The translations under genes were made by a program, and so were the position numbers. The notes beneath the pieces are model-generated. The model made no database searches. It was not told where the DNA came from and saw only the letters and a program-made list of their open reading frames with translations. 64,000 bases of DNA from an uncultured Paracoccaceae bacterium (GTDB lineage Bacteria > Pseudomonadota > Alphaproteobacteria > Rhodobacterales > Rhodobacteraceae). Shown one piece after another: positions 59,432 to 64,000 of this stretch (positions are counted from its first letter, which is position 1; each line of letters begins with the position of its first letter). The DNA lies in NCBI GenBank assembly GCA_947503935.1, contig CANNFR010000008.1, positions 1 to 64,000 of the forward strand, read 5' to 3'.

Positions 59432-60817
59432 ATGACGATGACCAATACACAAGCGCAGCCCGAAGGCGGCGCGAACAAGCTCTACTTTGCTGCGTGGCGC
59501 TGGCATTTTTATGCAGGATTGTTTGTTATCCCGTTCCTGATCATTCTTGCGACAACCGGCATGATGATGCTTTGGATCGCTTGGGTGGACGGGCGGGACG
59601 GCGAGCGGACGATCGTGGTTCCGAAGGAAAGTACGATGGCGGTCGCCCTTCAGTCGGAGGCCGCGGTTGCCGCAGTGCCCGGTGGAACGCTTAAACAATA
59701 TGTCGCGCCTAGGCGGGCGGGCCTTGCAGCCCTGTTTCGGGTGGATGCAGACGGAGACGCAACCATGGTCGCCGTCGACCCATATACTGCGCAGGTTATC
59801 GAACTATTTCCCCGCCGCAGCGGCTGGTATGACTTTTTTGACAACATCCATAGCGATCTCATGCTGGGCGTTGTAGGGGACCGCATGCTGGAAACAGCGG
59901 CATCGCTGGCTTTGCTGCTTGTGGCGACGGGACTTTACATGTGGTGGCCACGGGGCGGGGGATGGCGGCGCGCCTTGGTTCCGGCGTTTGGCACCGGACG
60001 TGCACTGTGGAAGTCTTTGCATGGCGTTGGCGGTATTTGGGCGTCGATTTTTCTGGTGTTTTTTCTGATTTCCGGCCTTGCCTGGGCAGGTATATGGGGC
60101 GGCAAGATGGTTCAGGCTTGGAGTCATTTTCCAGCTGAGAAATGGGACAACGTGCCCTTGTCGGACGATATTCATGCAAGCATGAACCACGATCGGCGCG
60201 AGGTTCCCTGGGCCCTTGAACAGACACACCTACCTGCCTCTGGCAGCGGCGCAGGCATCACCGGTATCACCGGCGCCGTGACCATTGACAGCGTCGATCA
60301 ATTGGCGCGGGCAATCGGTTTTGACGCCCGGTATCAGCTGAACCTGCCGCTGGGGAAAACCGGCGTCTGGACACTCAGCCGAGATTCCATGAGCACCGAT
60401 AGTACCTCGCCCACTACCGACCGGACTGTCCATGTGGATCAGTACACCGGCAAGATCCTCGCCGATGTGAGGTTTGAAGACTACTCCCTTGCCGGCAAGG
60501 CCATGGCTGTCGGCATTGCGTTGCATATGGGGACGTTGGGGTTGTGGAGCGTTTTGGTCAATACGGTTGTGTGCCTGTCTGTCCTGTTTCTGTGCGTTAG
60601 CTCCGTCGTCTTGTGGTGGAAACGCCGACCGGCGAATGCCCGGCGTCTTGCCGCGCCGCCGATGCCAAACGAACTGCCACTCTGGCAAGGCGCCATGCTT
60701 GTTGGTCTTGCGGTGTCGATGGCCTTCCCGATGGCGGGTGTCGCGCTTCTTGCTGTGCTGGCTTTGGACCTGCTCATCCTGTCCCGATTGCCGAAACTGA
60801 GACATAGCTTGACCTGA
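59432..60817 (+). CDS. PepSY-associated transmembrane protein
   Basis: A 461-residue PepSY_TM protein: N-terminal KLYFAAWRWHFYAGLFVIPFLIILATTGMMMLW (span 1 with its histidine), two PepSY-like periplasmic segments, spans near 147-165 and 190-215 (KSLHGVGGIWASIFLVFFLISGLAWAGIW), and a final pair with IALHMGTLGLWSVLVNTVVCLSVLFLCVSSVVLWWKRRP. The conserved histidines are of the type that bind haem in ferric or siderophore reductases. It is therefore probably an inner-membrane reductase for iron or copper complexes. It follows the CxxC protein and may be in an operon with it. The first Met is 59432. Confidence 0.87.
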   Translation: MTMTNTQAQPEGGANKLYFAAWRWHFYAGLFVIPFLIILATTGMMMLWIAWVDGRDGERTIVVPKESTMAVALQSEAAVAAVPGGTLKQYVAPRRAGLAALFRVDADGDATMVAVDPYTAQVIELFPRRSGWYDFFDNIHSDLMLGVVGDRMLETAASLALLLVATGLYMWWPRGGGWRRALVPAFGTGRALWKSLHGVGGIWASIFLVFFLISGLAWAGIWGGKMVQAWSHFPAEKWDNVPLSDDIHASMNHDRREVPWALEQTHLPASGSGAGITGITGAVTIDSVDQLARAIGFDARYQLNLPLGKTGVWTLSRDSMSTDSTSPTTDRTVHVDQYTGKILADVRFEDYSLAGKAMAVGIALHMGTLGLWSVLVNTVVCLSVLFLCVSSVVLWWKRRPANARRLAAPPMPNELPLWQGAMLVGLAVSMAFPMAGVALLAVLALDLLILSRLPKLRHSLT

Positions 60818-61032
60818 AACGCCTTGGCGTGGCGGCCATCACCGCCGCGCCAAACGCCGGATGTCAGTAATCAGCGGGAAAATAGGCAGTGAATTGCAGA
60901 ACAGGAATTGCGGCTGGCTCCACACATCTGTCCACCGATCAGAAATGCGGGTGATTGGACCGGACCGGCAATATTGGCCGGGCGGGATTCGAAACCACAA
61001 GCTGGCCGCCAGGGGGCGGGGGGCTTCGGGCG

Positions 61033-61686
61033 TTATTGGCCTGTGCCGGTTCCTTGCAGGACGCCGTGTTCCAGCGCGTAGCGGGTCAGGCCGGCGGTTG
61101 TGGCGATGCCGAGTTTGCGTTTGATGTTCTTGCGGTGGGTTTCGACCGTGCGGACCGAGATATCCAGATCAAGCGCCACCTCCTTGTTTGAGCGGCCTTG
61201 CGCGACCTGCAGAAGGATCGTCTGTTCGCGGCTGGTCAGCGCCTCGCGGGCGCCGGTGCCGCGCGGCGTCAGCGAGGCCTCGGAGCCAGGGCAGAGGTAG
61301 CGCTCGCCCCGCATGACCGTGTCGATCGCCACCTTGATCTCTTCGGTGGGGACGTCCTTCAGCACATAGCCCATCGCCCCGTGGCTGAGCGCGGTTGAGA
61401 TGTATTCCGGGCTGTCATGCATCGACAGGATCAGGATGCGCGTCTCCGGCCGACGCTCGAGGATCATTTCGGTCGCGGGCAGGCCGCCGACCTTGGGCAT
61501 GTTGAGGTCGAGCAAGATCACATCGGGCGCCAGCCGTTTCACCTGGTCGACCGCCGCGCGGCCATCGCCCAGGGTGCCGACGACCTCAAGATCGTCATAG
61601 GTTTCAAGGATCGCCTCGATCCCTTCGGCCACCATCGGGTGGTCGTCCACGATCACCACGCGGATCGGTCGGGGGCTGTCACTCAT
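61033..61686 (-). CDS. NarL/LuxR-type response regulator
   Basis: A 217-residue regulator. The receiver has the acidic pair Asp14-Asp15, phospho-acceptor Asp60 in ILLDLNMPKVGG, and the Thr/Lys motif further on; the C-terminal LuxR helix-turn-helix is LTSREQTILLQVAQGRSNKEVALDLDISVRTVETHRKNIKRKLG (about 152-195). It is the partner of the histidine kinase, whose stop codon it overlaps by four bases (61683-61686). Targets are unknown. Confidence 0.93.
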   Translation of the reverse strand: MSDSPRPIRVVIVDDHPMVAEGIEAILETYDDLEVVGTLGDGRAAVDQVKRLAPDVILLDLNMPKVGGLPATEMILERRPETRILILSMHDSPEYISTALSHGAMGYVLKDVPTEEIKVAIDTVMRGERYLCPGSEASLTPRGTGAREALTSREQTILLQVAQGRSNKEVALDLDISVRTVETHRKNIKRKLGIATTAGLTRYALEHGVLQGTGTGQ

Positions 61687-63059
61687 GCGCTCTCCTGCGA
61701 CTTGCTTTCGGGGGGCAGCATATGGCTGAGCGGCACTTCGGCCTCGATCAGCGTGCCGCTTTTGGACGAGAGGATGCGCAATGTGCCGTCAAGCTTGTCG
61801 ATCCGCTCCTGCATATTGCGCAGGCCCAGGCCCTGGCCGCCGCTGCGCTGGGGGGCAAAGCCGTGGCCGTCATCCTGCACCCGCAGCACCGCGCCGTTCT
61901 TGTGGCCGCGCAGGAATAGCTGCACCGTGCTAGCATCGGCATGACGTTCGACATTGGTCAGCGCCTCTTGCGCGATGCGGTAAAGGGCGATCTTGGCCTC
62001 GGGGTCCAGACGGTTGCGGAAGACGACGGTTTCGAATTCGGTCTTGATCCCGGTGCGGTTGCCGAATTCATCCATCAGGGCCTGCAAGGCGGGCCCGAGG
62101 CCCAGATCGTCCAGCACGCCGGGGCGCAGATCGCGGCTGATCCGGCGGACCTCCTGAATGGCGCCGGAAAGCGTGCCGATGCCCTTGTCCAGGCTCTCGC
62201 CCGCCCGCGCGTCGCCCTTTGCGATGCGGCGCCGGGCCAGTTCCAGCGTATAGCGCGCGCCGACCAGGATCTGGCTGATCGAATCGTGGAGTTCGCGCGC
62301 CACGCGGCCGCGCTCTTCCTCCTGGGTGTCGAAGACACGCTGGGTCAGGGCCTTCAGCTTGGCATCGGCCAGGCGCCGTTCGCGCAGGTTCAGCATGAGG
62401 CCGGAGGCAAAAACCATCAGCAGGGCGGCCAGGGTGATCGCCCCGATATAGAGGAAGGTCTGGCGCACTTCCGCCTCGGTCTCGGCCCGGGCGGCGGCGA
62501 CGGTGGCGCGGATATCGTCGATGAAGATACCGGTGCCTACGGCCCAACGCCAATCCTGCAGGCCGATGACGTAACTCACCATCTCGGCCTCCTCGCCCGT
62601 GGTGGGCTTCCACCAAAGATGGGTGTGATACCCGCCGCCAGAGCGGGCGAGTTCGATGAATTCTTGCGTGATCGCGGTGCCCTGGCTGTCTTCCAGGCCC
62701 AGCCAGTTCTCGTTGATCAGTTGCGTCTGGCGCGGGGCGACAAGGTTGGTGCCGTCGTAATCGAAGACGAAGAAATAGCCATCCTGCCCATAAAGCATCG
62801 CGGCCAGCAATTGCTTGACCTCGGTCTTGGCAACATCGTCGTCGGGCAGGGCGTTGCCGTAGATGGCCCCGAAAGCGGTCCGCGCGATTGAGATGTAGTT
62901 CTTCAGCTCTGCCCGCTTTGCCGACAATAATTGCAGCTCAAGGGCGGCAACTTCGCGCGTGGCCGTCGCGCGGGCCTGCATGGTCACGACCAGCGCGATG
63001 GCCGCCGCCGCCAGGATCAGCGGCAGCGCCGCCCAGAGGAAGATGCCCAGCCGTGGCAC
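61683..63059 (-). CDS. Cache-domain histidine kinase (HisKA_3)
   Basis: A 458-residue sensor kinase. N-terminal span at about 12-30, periplasmic single Cache_2 domain at about 32-200 (GQDGYFFVFDYDGTNLVAPR..., GYHTHLWWKP, VSYVIGLQDWRWAVGTGIFIDDI), second span at about 202-224, HisKA_3 H-box RVARELHDSISQILVGARYTLEL with His258, and HATPase_c ending in DDGHGFAP...GQGLGLRNMQERIDKLDG. The Cache domain suggests sensing of a small carboxylate or amine. Start GTG 63059 is the first standard start; a CTG at 63101 with GGAGGAG upstream is a non-standard alternative that would add 14 residues. A polyamine-type binding protein gene lies just upstream. Confidence 0.92.
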   Translation of the reverse strand: MPRLGIFLWAALPLILAAAAIALVVTMQARATATREVAALELQLLSAKRAELKNYISIARTAFGAIYGNALPDDDVAKTEVKQLLAAMLYGQDGYFFVFDYDGTNLVAPRQTQLINENWLGLEDSQGTAITQEFIELARSGGGYHTHLWWKPTTGEEAEMVSYVIGLQDWRWAVGTGIFIDDIRATVAAARAETEAEVRQTFLYIGAITLAALLMVFASGLMLNLRERRLADAKLKALTQRVFDTQEEERGRVARELHDSISQILVGARYTLELARRRIAKGDARAGESLDKGIGTLSGAIQEVRRISRDLRPGVLDDLGLGPALQALMDEFGNRTGIKTEFETVVFRNRLDPEAKIALYRIAQEALTNVERHADASTVQLFLRGHKNGAVLRVQDDGHGFAPQRSGGQGLGLRNMQERIDKLDGTLRILSSKSGTLIEAEVPLSHMLPPESKSQESA

Positions 63060-63221
63060 GCGGGCAGAGCGGCCCGACGTATCGAGTTTGCGTGTTGGCA
63101 GGTCTGGCTCCTCCGCTCGGCCGCCCCAAGGCGCACTACTATACGCCCAAGCGCGTCTCCTGCAAAGAAAACGCCGCCCCTTTTTGCAGCGAAGGGGCGG
63201 CGGCGTGAGGTTGGGTCTGGC

Positions 63222-64000
63222 TTAGAAGCCTGCCTTGATCTTCTCGAATTCCTCCAGCATCCGCTCGCGCATGGTGTTGTCCATGGGCGTCTGGGCCAGA
63301 AGGGTCGAGGTGATCGGGTTCACGAAGGCCGCTTCCATCTCGGTGGGGTCGATCGCCCCGGTGCCGGTGCTGTTGGTGTGGACATAGCCGAACCCGTCCA
63401 GCAAGGCCTGGGCCGAGGCGGGCTCAAGCCAGGCATTGATGAAGTCGTAGGCCTTGTCCTCGCTGCCCGGCGCGTCCTTCATGTTGACGTAGCCGCAGAA
63501 CCAGTTCGAGGCGCCCTCGGCCGCTTCGCGCTGGAAGCCGACCGGAAAGTCCTCCTCCTGCATGATCGCCACGCCGTCGTTCCACGACCAGGCGATCTGC
63601 ACCTCGCCCGAGACCATCAGCTGTGCCAGTTCCGACGGATCGGCCCAGTAGGTGCGGACATTCTCATGCGCCACGCGTAGCCAACTGGCGGCGGCCTGGA
63701 ACTGCTCTTCGGTCACATCGGTCCAGTCGCTGACGCCGGTCGCCAAGAGGGCCAGGGCCCAAACGTCGTCGGTGTTGTCGGGCAGCGAGATACGGCCGGC
63801 ATAGGCGGGGTTGTGGAAGACCTGCAGGCTGGCCACATCCTCGGCCGGGACCGTCTCGGTATTATAGGCGATGGCGGTATAGGCGTAATCGGTCGGAATG
63901 TACCAGACGCCCTCATCATCGCGGAAAATTTCGGACTCGAGGAACCGCGCCTCAATATTCTCGAATTCGGGAATACGGCTGGTATCCCAGGGTTCAATCA
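63222..64000 (-). CDS. Polyamine-type ABC transporter binding protein (5' end beyond window)
   Basis: The visible 259 codons form the C-terminal three quarters of a PotD/PotF-type periplasmic binding protein: LIEPWDTSRIPEFENIE, VWYIPTDYAYTAIAYNTETVPAEDVASLQVF..., GRISLPDNTDDVWALALLA and NWFCGYVNMKDAPGSEDKAYDFINAWLEP. The start lies outside the window, so no signal peptide can be seen. It could be the missing binding protein for the potABC operon at 14-17 kb, but it is 46 kb away and next to a Cache histidine kinase; its own permease genes may lie beyond the edge. Confidence 0.88.
   Translation of the reverse strand, partial: IEPWDTSRIPEFENIEARFLESEIFRDDEGVWYIPTDYAYTAIAYNTETVPAEDVASLQVFHNPAYAGRISLPDNTDDVWALALLATGVSDWTDVTEEQFQAAASWLRVAHENVRTYWADPSELAQLMVSGEVQIAWSWNDGVAIMQEEDFPVGFQREAAEGASNWFCGYVNMKDAPGSEDKAYDFINAWLEPASAQALLDGFGYVHTNSTGTGAIDPTEMEAAFVNPITSTLLAQTPMDNTMRERMLEEFEKIKAGF

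Overview
The window is high-GC chromosomal DNA from an alphaproteobacterium of the Rhodobacterales (Roseobacter/Rhodobacter group). The evidence is the combination of a single-cysteine IscR heading a long suf operon, an Irr-box (TTTAGAA-N3-TTCTAAA) in front of it, a B12-dependent NrdJ ribonucleotide reductase with an NrdR box, a class II-style MocR regulator, BCCT and polyamine transporters, and the codon usage. No phage, insertion sequence, plasmid replication gene or CRISPR array was seen. Most of the window is core metabolism in short operons; one tRNA, tRNA-Pro(UGG), is present.

Layout. 0-6.3 kb: an ECHDC3-like crotonase, a thioesterase, an ArsR/AHSA1 pair, DUF1127, a MocR regulator, rplM-rpsI and two small membrane proteins. 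6.3-20 kb: a BNR-repeat protein, ABC-F ATPase, an iron-binding periplasmic protein under an iron-type operator, glnE, a polyamine-type ABC transporter (ATPase and two permeases, without a binding protein), MFS, and a divergent marR/SRPBCC pair. 20-22.3 kb: argC, preceded by what reads as a complete arginine attenuator (leader peptide MSRTIFIRRRLCLAFARRR, then an intrinsic terminator), and an alpha/beta hydrolase. 22.3-33.1 kb: the suf Fe-S assembly operon, iscR - cysteine desulfurase - sufB - [array of membrane proteins and UPF0145/YbjQ copies] - sufC - sufD - two membrane proteins - sufS. The 3-kb array between sufB and sufC is the most unusual gene content in the window. 33.3-47.3 kb: a 643-aa protein of unknown function, lpdA followed by three hairpins sharing one loop, small membrane/secreted proteins, a methyltransferase, gpt-lysE-fabI, pdxH, a double cold-shock protein, DUF192, tRNA-Pro and nrdJ with NrdR boxes and a structured leader. 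47.3-57.7 kb: DUF4112, an ECF-like sigma factor, two EF-hand proteins, RidA/TetR, and an ilv region in which ilvB and ilvH are separated by a universal stress protein and a BCCT carrier; ilvB has a textbook branched-chain amino acid attenuator with promoter, leader peptide MAKLIVLVGSWRMGR, antiterminator and terminator. 57.8-64 kb: a BrkB-family protein, a PepSY reductase-like protein, a Cache histidine kinase with its NarL-type regulator, and the 3' part of a polyamine-type binding protein cut by the window edge.

Common themes are iron and Fe-S control (Irr-box and its partial copy inside the suf operon, iron-type operator before the iron-binding protein, IscR) and translation-coupled attenuation of amino-acid synthesis (argC and ilvB). 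Start codons were often moved downstream of the longest open frame when a ribosome binding site or family alignment from memory supported it. All functional names are from sequence reading alone; no database search was run.
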